A DNA stretch of 7,994 nt from Porticoccaceae bacterium UBA4026 (GCA_002382445.1 DGAQ01000008.1:10791-18784), one strand, 5' to 3'. Numbered from the stretch's first letter, positions 1-6,997 are shown. The notes: generated by a model from the sequence alone, not told the origin. Translations and numbers: made by a program.

Positions 1-519
1 AGTGGTAATGGTGCCAAGCCCTAAGTCGGTTAATTTCGCTTGGACATCTATGGCCGATAATTCTATAGCAGTGAGTTGCTCATCAGATGTCGCGTAGATT
101 GCAGACCTGTACTGGCTACCCTGATCATTTCCCTGACGCATACCTTGAGTTGGATCATGAGCCTCCCAAAATACTGAAAGTAAACCGTCAAATGACGTAA
201 TGGCAGGGTCAAAAATGACCATGACTACTTCAGTGTGCCCCGTCAGACCTGTACAGGTTTCTTCGTAGGTTGGATTCGGCGTACCGCCTCCAGCATATCC
301 AACGACCGTGGATACCACACCCTTTTGCTCCCAGAAGCGACGCTCTGCTCCCCAAAAGCAACCCATGGCGAAAATAGCCCTGTCCAAGTGTTCGGCAAAT
401 GGGGGTTTGAGCGGCTGGCCGGTAACCAGATGTAAGTCGGAAATCACCATAGCCTCTTTACGGCCTGGCAAAAAATGCTCTGAGGTAAGACCTTTATTCC
501 TAAATAGACTCGATAGCAT
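1..519 (-). CDS. msrA: Peptide-methionine (S)-S-oxide reductase MsrA, 3' end cut by the window edge
   Basis: MsrA reduces the S-epimer of methionine sulfoxide, free or in proteins, back to methionine in the cytoplasm; the oxidised enzyme is recycled by thioredoxin. The visible 173 codons include the signature GCFWGAERRFW at residues 53-63, with catalytic Cys54. Other active-site positions fit the family with an offset of +3 from E. coli numbering: Glu97 in GHTEVV, Asp132 in GNDQG and Tyr137 in SQYRSAIY. The N-terminal extension (residues 1-48, including LPGR and a following PxxTLH-like stretch) is of the long E. coli type. The ATG at 519 is preceded by AAGGA at 528-532, 8 nt upstream. E. coli MsrA has about 212 residues, so roughly 40 are missing at the left edge, including the region that carries the resolving cysteines. 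It lies 76 nt downstream of purF on the same strand. Whether it is read through from purF or has its own promoter cannot be told; the gap shows neither a clear terminator nor a good sigma-70 site. Confidence 0.95.
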   Translation of the reverse strand, partial: MLSSLFRNKGLTSEHFLPGRKEAMVISDLHLVTGQPLKPPFAEHLDRAIFAMGCFWGAERRFWEQKGVVSTVVGYAGGGTPNPTYEETCTGLTGHTEVVMVIFDPAITSFDGLLSVFWEAHDPTQGMRQGNDQGSQYRSAIYATSDEQLTAIELSAIDVQAKLTDLGLGTITT

Positions 520-595
520 CAATATTGTCCTTAGATTACAGCTTATGTAGTGGCTCTTAATAATCGTTTTTTTTCGGAGACAATTGGCTGAAATC

Positions 596-2125
596 TCAAT
601 TACTACTGTTATTATGGATACCAATCACTTGACTCGTTTCCTTTTCAAGCTCCGAGCTATCGCTTTCCCTAGCCGAATTGTTTCGCTGTGAATCCAGTCT
701 ATTGAGATACTGCTCGTCAACGTCACCTGTTATGTAATGCCCATCAAATACAGAGCACTCAAACTGAGTTATGGAACTATTGCCCTCCTTTGCAGAATCG
801 ACTAGATCTTCCAAGTCCTGATAGATTAACCAATCCGCTCCTATCAAATCACCCACTTCTTCGTCAGTCCTATTATGCGCTATGAGTTCAGATGCAGACG
901 GCATATCTATGCCATACACATTCGGAAAGCGCACCGCTGGGGCCGCTGAGGCCATAAACACTTTATTGGCTCCGGCATCTCTAGCCATCTGAATAATCTC
1001 TTGAGAGGTGGTCCCACGGACAATCGAATCATCCACTAAGAGTACGTTCTTTCCTGCAAACTCTAACTTCACTGCGTTGAGTTTTTGTCGTACTGACTTT
1101 TTTCGCTGAGTCTGTCCCGGCATGATAAAAGTACGGCCGATATAGCGATTTTTCATGAAACCTTCTCTCAACTTGACGCCTAAACGTTCCGCCAATGCCT
1201 GCGCCGAAACGCGACTAGTATCAGGAATCGGAATAACCACATCTATGCCGTGATCTGGCCTAAGTCGGGTCAATTTATCGGCCAGTTTCTCTCCCATTCT
1301 TAATCTACATTTATAAACTGAAATGTTATCGATTAGTGAGTCTGGTCGCGCAAAATACACATGCTCAAATATGCAAGGCACTAATTGGCTTTCCTTCGCA
1401 CATTGCTGGAGATGAAGTTCGCCGAATTTATCTACAAAGAGCGCTTCACCAGGCAGCAGATCTCTGATCAATTCAAAACCAAGACTATCGAGAACTACAG
1501 ATTCAGACACTACAGCGTACTCAATACCCTTAGGTGTTTCGCGCTTACCAAAGCATAGTGGTCGAATACCGAATCGGTCCCGAAAGGCGAACATTCCGTA
1601 ATTAGCGATTAAACCAACAACAGCGTAGGCGCCCTTACACCGCTCATGCACTCCAGATACCGCGGCGAAAATATCGCTACTAGAAGGCTCAAGTTTACCT
1701 TGCGCGTGTAACTCATGAGCAAAGATATTGAGAAGCACTTCCGAATCTGAGTCGGTATTTAAATGCCGTAAATCCTGCCGAAAAATCTGTTGCCGCAATA
1801 CGTCGGCGTTAGTTAGATTACCATTATGAGCAATAAAAACCCCGTAAGGTGAATTAACATACAGCGGTTGAGCCAGGGCCGGACCGGAACTGCCAGCGGT
1901 TGGATAACGCACGTGCCCAATCCCAACATCGCCAACTAATCGCATCATGTGACTGCGACGAAACACATCTCTCGCCAAACCCTCACCCTTACATTGATGA
2001 AGCTCACCACCAGACTCAGTGACGATTCCTGCGGCATCCTGCCCCCTATGCTGCAACATAGTCAAAGCATCATACAGTCGCAAATTGACACTAGACTTAC
2101 CTGAAATTCCGACAACACCACACAT
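596..2125 (-). CDS. purF: Amidophosphoribosyltransferase PurF (glutamine PRPP amidotransferase)
   Basis: PurF catalyses the first committed step of de novo purine synthesis: PRPP plus glutamine give 5-phosphoribosylamine, glutamate and pyrophosphate, in the cytoplasm. The protein has 509 residues, close to the 505 of E. coli. The N-terminal class II glutaminase domain starts MCGVVGISG; Cys2 becomes the N-terminal nucleophile once Met1 is removed. HVRYPTAG (71-78), HNGNLTN (100-106) and NTDSDSE (123-129) are further glutaminase-domain motifs. The C-terminal phosphoribosyltransferase domain has VYFARPDS (256-263), KNRYIGRTFI (325-334) and the PRPP loop VLLVDDSIVRGTTS (361-374). FECSVFDGHYITGDVD (455-470) matches the E. 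coli-type C terminus, and I see no cysteine pattern of the Bacillus iron-sulfur type. The tail after residue 480 is polar and rich in S, E and N. The ATG lies 2 nt after the cvpA stop, so it is almost certainly cotranscribed with cvpA. I saw no PurR-like operator in front of cvpA. Confidence 0.98.
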   Translation of the reverse strand: MCGVVGISGKSSVNLRLYDALTMLQHRGQDAAGIVTESGGELHQCKGEGLARDVFRRSHMMRLVGDVGIGHVRYPTAGSSGPALAQPLYVNSPYGVFIAHNGNLTNADVLRQQIFRQDLRHLNTDSDSEVLLNIFAHELHAQGKLEPSSSDIFAAVSGVHERCKGAYAVVGLIANYGMFAFRDRFGIRPLCFGKRETPKGIEYAVVSESVVLDSLGFELIRDLLPGEALFVDKFGELHLQQCAKESQLVPCIFEHVYFARPDSLIDNISVYKCRLRMGEKLADKLTRLRPDHGIDVVIPIPDTSRVSAQALAERLGVKLREGFMKNRYIGRTFIMPGQTQRKKSVRQKLNAVKLEFAGKNVLLVDDSIVRGTTSQEIIQMARDAGANKVFMASAAPAVRFPNVYGIDMPSASELIAHNRTDEEVGDLIGADWLIYQDLEDLVDSAKEGNSSITQFECSVFDGHYITGDVDEQYLNRLDSQRNNSARESDSSELEKETSQVIGIHNNSSN

Positions 2126-2127
2126 GA

Positions 2128-2628
2128 TTAAATCCAGCCTATTATAAAGTCTTTGACCGCCATCGCCGCCTCTATCCCCAAGTCCTTAAAAGACATAAAC
2201 ACCGGAATAAGTTTTGACGACGTCCACCACAAATCTTGATCCACTGGTAGTACCTCAGGAAGCAACACAACCAACGCCAAGACAATTAGCGCACCTCTAA
2301 AAACACCAAACACCAGCCCCAAGGTCCTATCTGTCCCGCTCAACCCCGTTGAGCTTACCAACTTACCCAGTAAAAAATTTACCATAGCACCAATCAATAA
2401 GGTACCAACAAAAAGGATAAGCCAAGCTGCTAGCTGACGCATCGATGCCAGTGAAATCACATTCACCAATACCTCCGCAACCAACTGTTTGAAGGTCATA
2501 GCAACAACAAAAGCTGTAAGCCAAATCACCAGAGACATCGCTTCCTTAACGAAGCCACGAATTAGACTAATGCACCCTGAAACTGCGATAATTACAACGA
2601 TTGCTATATCCACTGCACCTACACCCAT
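2128..2628 (-). CDS. cvpA: CvpA family inner-membrane protein
   Basis: This is a 166-residue polytopic membrane protein of the CvpA family (E. coli member about 162 residues), named for its requirement in colicin V production. Its biochemical role is not settled; studies in enteric bacteria connect it to envelope stress and bile tolerance. Four hydrophobic segments are visible at about residues 5-24, 30-47, 65-88 and 103-124. The conserved loop GLSGTDRTLGLVFGVFRG (95-112) leads into the fourth segment, and the C-terminal tail is mostly amphipathic. The ATG at 2628 has GGAAGG a few bases upstream and lies 23 nt after dedD. V6 (GTG) is a possible alternative start but has no better ribosome binding site. 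The stop is followed after 2 nt by purF, the same cvpA-purF pair seen in E. coli and Pseudomonas. Family assignment is firm; function is not read from the sequence. Confidence 0.93.
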   Translation of the reverse strand: MGVGAVDIAIVVIIAVSGCISLIRGFVKEAMSLVIWLTAFVVAMTFKQLVAEVLVNVISLASMRQLAAWLILFVGTLLIGAMVNFLLGKLVSSTGLSGTDRTLGLVFGVFRGALIVLALVVLLPEVLPVDQDLWWTSSKLIPVFMSFKDLGIEAAMAVKDFIIGWI

Positions 2629-2651
2629 AACGCCTTCCCATGCACAGTTAG

Positions 2652-3173
2652 CTAGGTCTCATATTTCAAAACGATCGATTTTGTCTTAAACATAAGGTCG
2701 ATATTATCTCTGTCGACCTTAATCCGTCTCCTATCAATTTTAGGTCCCACCAAAACACGATAATGGTGCTCTCCTGCAACAACCGCAGGGGCGATAAATG
2801 CCTTGAAGCCTCTATCAACAAGCTGTTTTAACAATATTTCTGCCTTTGGTTCTTCAACGAAACTACCGACCTGTAAAATCCAAGTGTGAGGGAGACCCCT
2901 GTCTGTTAAGCCAAAGTCCGGACCACCATAGTCATCCACCGGCACAGATTTATTAACATCCAAAATAGCAGCAGAAGCCCCTCCGTCTATCACATCTGGC
3001 GGACGCTGAGCACTCTCAAGAGCAACGGGATCAATAGAGGGCGCGGGCGGAATTTTGGTTGTTCGATCAACTTTATTAGGATCAGTGAAGTCAATCAACA
3101 GGGGTAACACTATCAAACCAATTACGCCCAAAACTAGGGTGCCGGCTACTCGCTGTGCTAAACCTTCACTCAC
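2652..3173 (-). CDS. dedD: SPOR-domain cell division protein, DedD type
   Basis: This is a single-pass inner-membrane protein with a periplasmic SPOR domain. Such domains bind the denuded glycan strands made at the septum, and DedD is a non-essential division protein in E. coli. The 173 residues comprise a short cytoplasmic start (1-8), one membrane segment (about 9-28, RVAGTLVLGVIGLIVLPLLI, very close to the E. coli RLVGTIVLVALGVIVLP pattern), a proline- and aspartate-rich linker (about 29-94) and the SPOR domain (about 96-173, opening HTWILQVGSF and containing YRVLVGP). It is shorter than E. coli DedD (about 220 residues), mainly in the linker. The start is GTG, 1 nt after the folC stop, chosen because the ATG overlapping that stop runs straight into TGA and no better in-frame start exists. 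Its position between folC and cvpA matches the known gene order. The call as DedD rather than another SPOR protein rests on this order and the membrane segment. Confidence 0.9.
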   Translation of the reverse strand: MSEGLAQRVAGTLVLGVIGLIVLPLLIDFTDPNKVDRTTKIPPAPSIDPVALESAQRPPDVIDGGASAAILDVNKSVPVDDYGGPDFGLTDRGLPHTWILQVGSFVEEPKAEILLKQLVDRGFKAFIAPAVVAGEHHYRVLVGPKIDRRRIKVDRDNIDLMFKTKSIVLKYET

Positions 3174-3174
3174 A

Positions 3175-4458
3175 TCAAACCTCTTCTGAAATAACCTTCA
3201 ATACTGATGAAACAGTATGAAATGAGCCGAAAACGACAACCTGATCATCTGCACTAGCTTGCGTAATTGCTTTCAAGAAAGCAGCTTCTATTGAATCACA
3301 TCGACAGGCTTTAATCCCTTTATTATATACTATATCAAGCATCGATTGAGCTGTGCTAGCACGTGGACTATCACTTATTTCAGCCACTAATAATTCGTCT
3401 ATCCTATCGGCAACTTGGTCTATCATTCCAGCCCAGTCTTTGTCCGCTAGCACGGATGCCACCGCGTAGGTTTTACCCATAATAACCGGTATATGTTGTC
3501 TTAAAATCGAAGCGGCAGCAGGATTATGCGCCACATCTAATAGCACATTTACCCCTCGAAATACTGCCTGTTGTTGCCGCCCTGTCAGTAGAACACTATT
3601 TAATGAATCAGCAACAGCTTGTGGTTTCAAGCGAATTCCCGCACTGAGCAAAGCTTGAATAGCGAGAATCTTATTTTGGGGGAGCAATCCACTAATTTCA
3701 ATCCCATGGATGTCTAATGATTCTCCGTCAAATTGAGTCCTCGCTGTAAAATGAGTCCCCAAAGTATTACTGAGGATAGAGAAATCTCGATCTAGGCACA
3801 GGGCAATAGCCCCGGTTTTTAACACCAATTCATCAAAGCCAGCTGGCGGATTTTGTTCGCCAATGATCAAAGGCCTTTTATCCCTAGCAATACCTAACTT
3901 TTCAGCCGCAATTTTTATTCGTGTGTCGCCAAGCCAATCTTGATGATCAAGATCGATACTCGTCAGGACCGCAACATCGGGATCAATGATGTTAATTGCA
4001 TCCAAACGACCACCAAGCCCTACTTCCAACAAAACAACGTCGAGTTCCTGTTGATCAAATATCACTAAGGCGGCAAGAGTATTGAATTCAAAATAAGTAA
4101 GCGACACTCCTTGCCTAACAGACTCAATAAGAGCGAAAGCATTCACGATGATTTCATCGGAGACTGGAACTCCAGCGATACAGATTCTCTCGTTATACCT
4201 TAAAAAATGTGGCGACGTGAAAACACCAACAGAATAACCCTGTCCCAGCAAAATGGATTGCATAGCCGCTATGCAAGAGCCCTTGCCATTGGTGCCCGCA
4301 ACGGTGATAGTGATTGGTTTGGCTATTTTTTCAGTAACATTTACCTGAGAACTCAGCTGATTCCAGACCTCTGAGATCCGATCTAAACCAAGATCTATCA
4401 AACTAGGGTGCCTAACTTCTAAAATGGACAACCACTCAGCGAGGGAACGATTAGGCAT
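3175..4458 (-). CDS. folC: Bifunctional dihydrofolate synthase / folylpolyglutamate synthase FolC
   Basis: FolC joins glutamate to dihydropteroate to make dihydrofolate, then adds further gamma-linked glutamates to reduced folates, using ATP in the cytoplasm. The protein has 427 residues (E. coli about 422). The Mur-ligase-type ATP-binding domain has the P-loop VAGTNGKGS at 53-61, TSPHF (81-85), FEFNTLAAL (123-131), and the conserved LLEVGLGGRLDAINII (143-158). TSIDLDHQDWLGDTR (166-180) is followed by AAEKLGIAR (184-192), whose Lys187 matches the lysine carbamylated in this family. The C-terminal domain begins near residue 300 and shows LLDVAHNPAA (306-315) and VVFGSFHTV (408-416). The ATG lies inside the last codons of accD (8-nt overlap), so translation is probably coupled. 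Only a weak GAGA-like ribosome binding site precedes it. The accD-folC pair is typical of proteobacteria. Confidence 0.96.
   Translation of the reverse strand: MPNRSLAEWLSILEVRHPSLIDLGLDRISEVWNQLSSQVNVTEKIAKPITITVAGTNGKGSCIAAMQSILLGQGYSVGVFTSPHFLRYNERICIAGVPVSDEIIVNAFALIESVRQGVSLTYFEFNTLAALVIFDQQELDVVLLEVGLGGRLDAINIIDPDVAVLTSIDLDHQDWLGDTRIKIAAEKLGIARDKRPLIIGEQNPPAGFDELVLKTGAIALCLDRDFSILSNTLGTHFTARTQFDGESLDIHGIEISGLLPQNKILAIQALLSAGIRLKPQAVADSLNSVLLTGRQQQAVFRGVNVLLDVAHNPAAASILRQHIPVIMGKTYAVASVLADKDWAGMIDQVADRIDELLVAEISDSPRASTAQSMLDIVYNKGIKACRCDSIEAAFLKAITQASADDQVVVFGSFHTVSSVLKVISEEV
3180..3186 (-). promoter_or_regulatory. Ribosome binding site that fixes the GTG start of dedD
   Basis: GAAGAGG lies inside the last codons of folC, 6 nt before the GTG at 3173. 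An ATG at 3175-3173 is also in reach, but its second codon is TGA, so it cannot start a protein. The site therefore supports GTG initiation coupled to termination of folC. Confidence 0.6.
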
Positions 4459-5323
4459 TATTGGTCTCTGGAATACCCATAAACTTAGACAGTGAACTAG
4501 CTAACCGATCGCGAATCTCGCAACGGCTGATAATCATATCGATATGTCCATGCTCCAATAAGAATTCACTACGTTGAAAACCCTTAGGCAATTTTTGCCG
4601 AATAGTATCTTCTATAACATTAGGTCCCGCAAAGCCGGCTCTAGCACCCGGTTCAGCAACATTCAGATCTCCTAGCATAGCCAAACTAGCCGACACGCCA
4701 CCGTAAACTGGATCGGTCATAAATGAAACGTAAGGAACACCACTTAATCTCAGTCTCTCTAGAATCGCGCTTGTCTTTGCCATCTGCATCAACGAAATTA
4801 AGGCTTCTTGCATTCGCGCCCCGCCAGTAGCCGCAAAACAAATAAATGGCTTACGTTGTTCGAGGGCTAAATTGGCCGCGCGCGTGAACTTTTCACCCAC
4901 TGCATACCCCATAGAGCCACCGTGGAAAGCAAACTCAAAAGCGCATACCACCACAGGAATCCCCTTAAGAGTGCCGCTCATCGCTACTAACGCATCCTTT
5001 TCACCCGTCTTTTTTCGAGCATCAGACAGGCGATCCTTATATTTTTTAACGTCTCGGAACTTCAAGCGATCTATCGCCTCAAGATCCGCTTCCAACTCTT
5101 GCCGACCCTCTGTATCCAAAAAGATATCGAGGCGGCGACGAGCACCAATACGCATATGATGGGTACACTTAGGGCAAACATCTAAGTTCCGTTCAAGTTC
5201 GGGACGATACAGGGGGGAGGCACACTTAGGACATTTTTTCCAGAGCCCTTCAGGAACCGAATTAGAACGCTCCGTTGTCGCTGGCGCTGGGCCCTTGGGT
5301 CGAATACGATTCAGCCAGTTCAT
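4451..5323 (-). CDS. accD: Acetyl-CoA carboxylase carboxyltransferase subunit beta AccD
   Basis: AccD is the zinc-binding beta half of the carboxyltransferase, which with AccA moves CO2 from carboxybiotin on AccB to acetyl-CoA, forming malonyl-CoA for fatty acid synthesis. With the start at 5323 the protein has 290 residues. An N-terminal zinc ribbon has Cys31, Cys34, Cys50 and Cys53, with LYRPELERNLDVCPKC between and around them. The crotonase-like core carries GGSMG (135-139), TGGARMQE (166-173), GGVSAS (208-213) and AGPNVI (232-237), and QRSEFLLEHGHID follows as in E. coli. It ends earlier than E. coli AccD (about 304 residues), lacking the variable tail. A TTG at 5347 would add eight residues, but MNWLNRIRPK at 5323 aligns with the family start (MSWIERI in E. 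coli) and has AAGGAAG just upstream. accA is not in the window. It overlaps folC by 8 nt and follows a 160-nt gap after trpF that may hold its promoter. Confidence 0.97.
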   Translation of the reverse strand: MNWLNRIRPKGPAPATTERSNSVPEGLWKKCPKCASPLYRPELERNLDVCPKCTHHMRIGARRRLDIFLDTEGRQELEADLEAIDRLKFRDVKKYKDRLSDARKKTGEKDALVAMSGTLKGIPVVVCAFEFAFHGGSMGYAVGEKFTRAANLALEQRKPFICFAATGGARMQEALISLMQMAKTSAILERLRLSGVPYVSFMTDPVYGGVSASLAMLGDLNVAEPGARAGFAGPNVIEDTIRQKLPKGFQRSEFLLEHGHIDMIISRCEIRDRLASSLSKFMGIPETNNA

Positions 5324-5326
5324 AAG

Positions 5327-5333
5327 CTTCCTT
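5327..5333 (-). promoter_or_regulatory. Ribosome binding site that decides the accD start
   Basis: AAGGAAG, in the run AAGAAAAGGAAGCTT, sits just upstream of the ATG at 5323 (the AAGGA core is 5 nt away). It would lie inside the coding region if the upstream TTG at 5347 were used, and that TTG has no comparable site. This favours the 290-residue form. Confidence 0.7.
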
Positions 5334-5386
5334 TTCTTAGTCGCCAAAGGCGGTCAGACAGATTTCTACAGTTCATTTCAAGTCGT

Positions 5387-5413
5387 ATTCTAACATGACA
5401 ATGCTACCACCAA
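5387..5413 (-). promoter_or_regulatory. Weak candidate promoter upstream of accD
   Basis: On the minus strand TTGGTG (5413-5408) and TAGAAT (5392-5387) resemble sigma-70 -35 and -10 elements, five of six bases matching for the -10. The spacer is only 15 nt, which is short. It lies about 65 nt before the accD start in the only sizeable intergenic gap of the window. This is a by-eye match in an AT-rich stretch and may be chance. Confidence 0.2.
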
Positions 5414-5434
5414 TAGAATGTGTAGAAAATTATT

Positions 5435-5449
5435 TACCAAAATTTGGTA
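5435..5449. repeat. Perfect 15-nt palindrome in the trpF-accD gap, possible operator
   Basis: TACCAAA and TTTGGTA form perfect 7-bp arms about a single central base. On the minus strand the palindrome lies between TTGATC (5455-5450) and TAATTT (5432-5427), which would be a 17-nt spacer if these were promoter elements; the -10 match is poor. An operator overlapping a promoter would look like this. As an RNA hairpin it gives only a 5-bp AU-rich stem followed by AAUAAUUUU, too weak to call a terminator of trpF. The palindrome is certain; its function is a guess. Confidence 0.35.
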
Positions 5450-5483
5450 GATCAATTCTAAGACTTACTGAGCAGTGACAAAG

Positions 5484-6104
5484 TTATGAGCAGGACTTAA
5501 CTCGCCGAATAAAAAGACGAACCTTCGATTCATCTTTAACTCCGGGTCCAGTCTCCACACCGCCGCTGACATCAACCATGTCGGGAGACACAGCCTCAAT
5601 TGCAGCAACAACATTTTCCGGCGTAAGACCCCCAGCAAGTATGAGCGCATAATCCCGAAGAGTCGGTAGGCGATTCCAGTCAAACTTTTTACCGGTACCG
5701 CCGTAAGTATCAGCATGAAAAGCATCAAAAAGAAACCACTGACTCTCTGAATAACGGAGGACTTCAGCGGAAATATCCAAATCATCTCGCATTCGAGTTG
5801 CTCGAATATAGGGAAAATTAAATTGCTGGCAAAACTCCGGTGTCTCGTCGCCGTGGAACTGAATTAGATCCGGCTTTAAATGATCAATCACCAACTTTAC
5901 AAATTCTTCAGCCGCATTCACTAGCAGGGCTACACAGAGTACATCGGGACGGATAACCCCGCGTATATCAATCGCGCGTTCAAGATTAACGAAACGACTA
6001 CTGCCTTGATATAACACTAAGCCAAGCGCATCAGCTCCAGCTTCCTGAACCATTAGCGCCTGCTGACAATTTGTAATACCGCAGATTTTTACCTTTACAA
6101 CCAT
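5484..6104 (-). CDS. trpF: Phosphoribosylanthranilate isomerase TrpF
   Basis: TrpF converts N-(5-phosphoribosyl)anthranilate to the carboxyphenylamino-deoxyribulose phosphate in tryptophan synthesis, an Amadori rearrangement on a TIM barrel. This is a stand-alone enzyme of 206 residues, unlike the TrpCF fusion of E. coli. KICGIT (6-11) carries the general base Cys8. Other family motifs are ALGLVLY (26-32) with SRFV (36-39), IQFHGDE (81-87), LFDAFH (125-130) with the likely general acid Asp127, GGTGKKFDW (135-143), LAGGLTPENV (157-166) and DVSGGVETGPGVKD (178-191). The open frame extends in-phase to an ATG at 6257, but that adds 51 residues with no TrpF similarity, lying inside truA. The ATG at 6104 gives the family start MVVKVKICG and lies 4 nt after truA, with AGAGG 11 nt upstream. 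trpB and trpA do not follow; a 160-nt gap and accD do. Confidence 0.96.
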   Translation of the reverse strand: MVVKVKICGITNCQQALMVQEAGADALGLVLYQGSSRFVNLERAIDIRGVIRPDVLCVALLVNAAEEFVKLVIDHLKPDLIQFHGDETPEFCQQFNFPYIRATRMRDDLDISAEVLRYSESQWFLFDAFHADTYGGTGKKFDWNRLPTLRDYALILAGGLTPENVVAAIEAVSPDMVDVSGGVETGPGVKDESKVRLFIRRVKSCS

Positions 6105-6108
6105 AGAA

Positions 6109-6984
6109 TTAAGCGCCTCTTCCTTCCAAATCCGGCAAAAATAGCGGCCCCTTGGGGAGATCGGGTATCTCTGCAGTATCGGGATATCTAACATTAACAA
6201 GATAAAGCCCGTTCGGTGACGCGGTAGCGGCACTTTTAGACCTATCACCACCGTCAAGGAGGTCTTTAATCCAACTCACGGGCCTACGAGACAAGCCCAC
6301 TTCTATCAATGAACCGACAATATTTCGAACCATATGGAGGACGAAAGCGTTCGCGGTGATCTCAAAGATTAACAAATTAGAACTCTGGTAGACTGAGGCC
6401 TCGTACACGTTACGGAAGGGTGATAAAGACTGACATCCGGCCCCTCGAAATGCTGAAAAATCTTGCTCCCCAAGTAAAAACTGACAAGCAGTCTGCATCA
6501 AATCCTGCCTAAGCGGGAATTTCACCCAAGTCACGCCAGTCGATAATATCGCCGGGCGTGACTCTTGAGAGGCGATCACATAGCGATAGGTGCGTGAAAG
6601 AGCGCTAAACCTAGCATGGAAGTCACTAGTTACTTGTCCGGCCCAAACCAAAGCAACTGAATTTGGAAGTTTACTATTTGCGCCCATGACCCAATTACGA
6701 CCATCTCTTTTGGCCATACAATCAAAATGCACAACCTGATAGCTAGCATGAACCGCCGTGTCTGTTCTACCCGCACAACCAACAGTAACGGGTTCGTCTG
6801 CAACATAAGATAGTGCCTTTTCTAGCACAGCCTGAACCGAAGGACTATGTTTTTGACGCTGAAAACCACAAAACGTAGAGCCGTCATAACTAACAATGGC
6901 TGCGTAGCGAATTACACCATCAGGAAGAGTCTGACCCTCTGGAATCCGGCAATTTGGAATATAATTCCAGTCGGGCGTCTTCAA
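6109..6984 (-). CDS. truA: tRNA pseudouridine(38-40) synthase TruA
   Basis: TruA isomerises uridines 38, 39 and 40 of the anticodon arm of many tRNAs to pseudouridine, acting as a dimer in the cytoplasm. The 291 residues start with about 25 non-conserved residues, then RYAAIVSYDGSTFCGFQRQ (26-44). The catalytic loop is CAGRTDTAVHA (70-80) with Asp75. DFHARFSALSRTYRY (121-135), FSAFR (176-180) and the strongly conserved FVLHMVRNIVGSLIEVG (214-230) follow, and the end ASPNGLYLVNVRYP through GPLFLPD matches E. coli closely. The start is TTG at 6984: it is the only ATG, GTG or TTG in frame between the upstream stop and the conserved core, and TAAGG lies 8 nt before it. The catalytic loop reads TDTAVH where the usual form is TDAGVH. 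It follows fimV by 28 nt and precedes trpF by 4 nt, the known order in Pseudomonas. Confidence 0.96.
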   Translation of the reverse strand: MKTPDWNYIPNCRIPEGQTLPDGVIRYAAIVSYDGSTFCGFQRQKHSPSVQAVLEKALSYVADEPVTVGCAGRTDTAVHASYQVVHFDCMAKRDGRNWVMGANSKLPNSVALVWAGQVTSDFHARFSALSRTYRYVIASQESRPAILSTGVTWVKFPLRQDLMQTACQFLLGEQDFSAFRGAGCQSLSPFRNVYEASVYQSSNLLIFEITANAFVLHMVRNIVGSLIEVGLSRRPVSWIKDLLDGGDRSKSAATASPNGLYLVNVRYPDTAEIPDLPKGPLFLPDLEGRGA

Positions 6985-6992
6985 TGCGTCAA

Positions 6993-6997
6993 CCTTA
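6993..6997 (-). promoter_or_regulatory. Ribosome binding site supporting the TTG start of truA
   Basis: TAAGG lies 8 nt upstream of TTG at 6984 in the 28-nt gap after fimV. The frame has no ATG or GTG before the conserved RYAAIVSYDG segment, so this site and the TTG give the only standard way to make a full TruA. Confidence 0.5.

Noticed and set aside
235..550. Two plus-strand open frames of 66 and 80 codons
   Set aside because: They lie opposite the strongly conserved msrA coding region, whose GCFWG motif and codons explain the sequence; neither encodes a recognisable protein.
563..570. Eight-base T run on the plus strand (A run on the minus strand) considered as part of a terminator
   Set aside because: There is no adjoining GC-rich stem, and it is an A run on the strand being transcribed.
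520..595. Possible promoter for msrA: TGTAAT at 535-540 resembles a -10 box, with TTATTA 17 nt upstream
   Set aside because: A transcript start from this -10 would fall within the ribosome binding site at 528-532, and the -35 match is poor.
2629..2651. Search for a PurR-like operator before cvpA-purF
   Set aside because: The 23-nt gap has no sequence resembling the ACGCAAACGTTTGCGT-type PUR box; only a ribosome binding site is visible.
2489..2689. Plus-strand open frame of 66 codons
   Set aside because: It is antisense to the start of cvpA and the end of dedD, with no recognisable motif.
4872..5159. Plus-strand open frame of 95 codons
   Set aside because: It is antisense to the conserved accD core and looks like a shadow of its codon pattern.
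5465..5785. Minus-strand open frame of 106 codons
   Set aside because: It is an alternate frame within trpF, whose real frame carries all family motifs.
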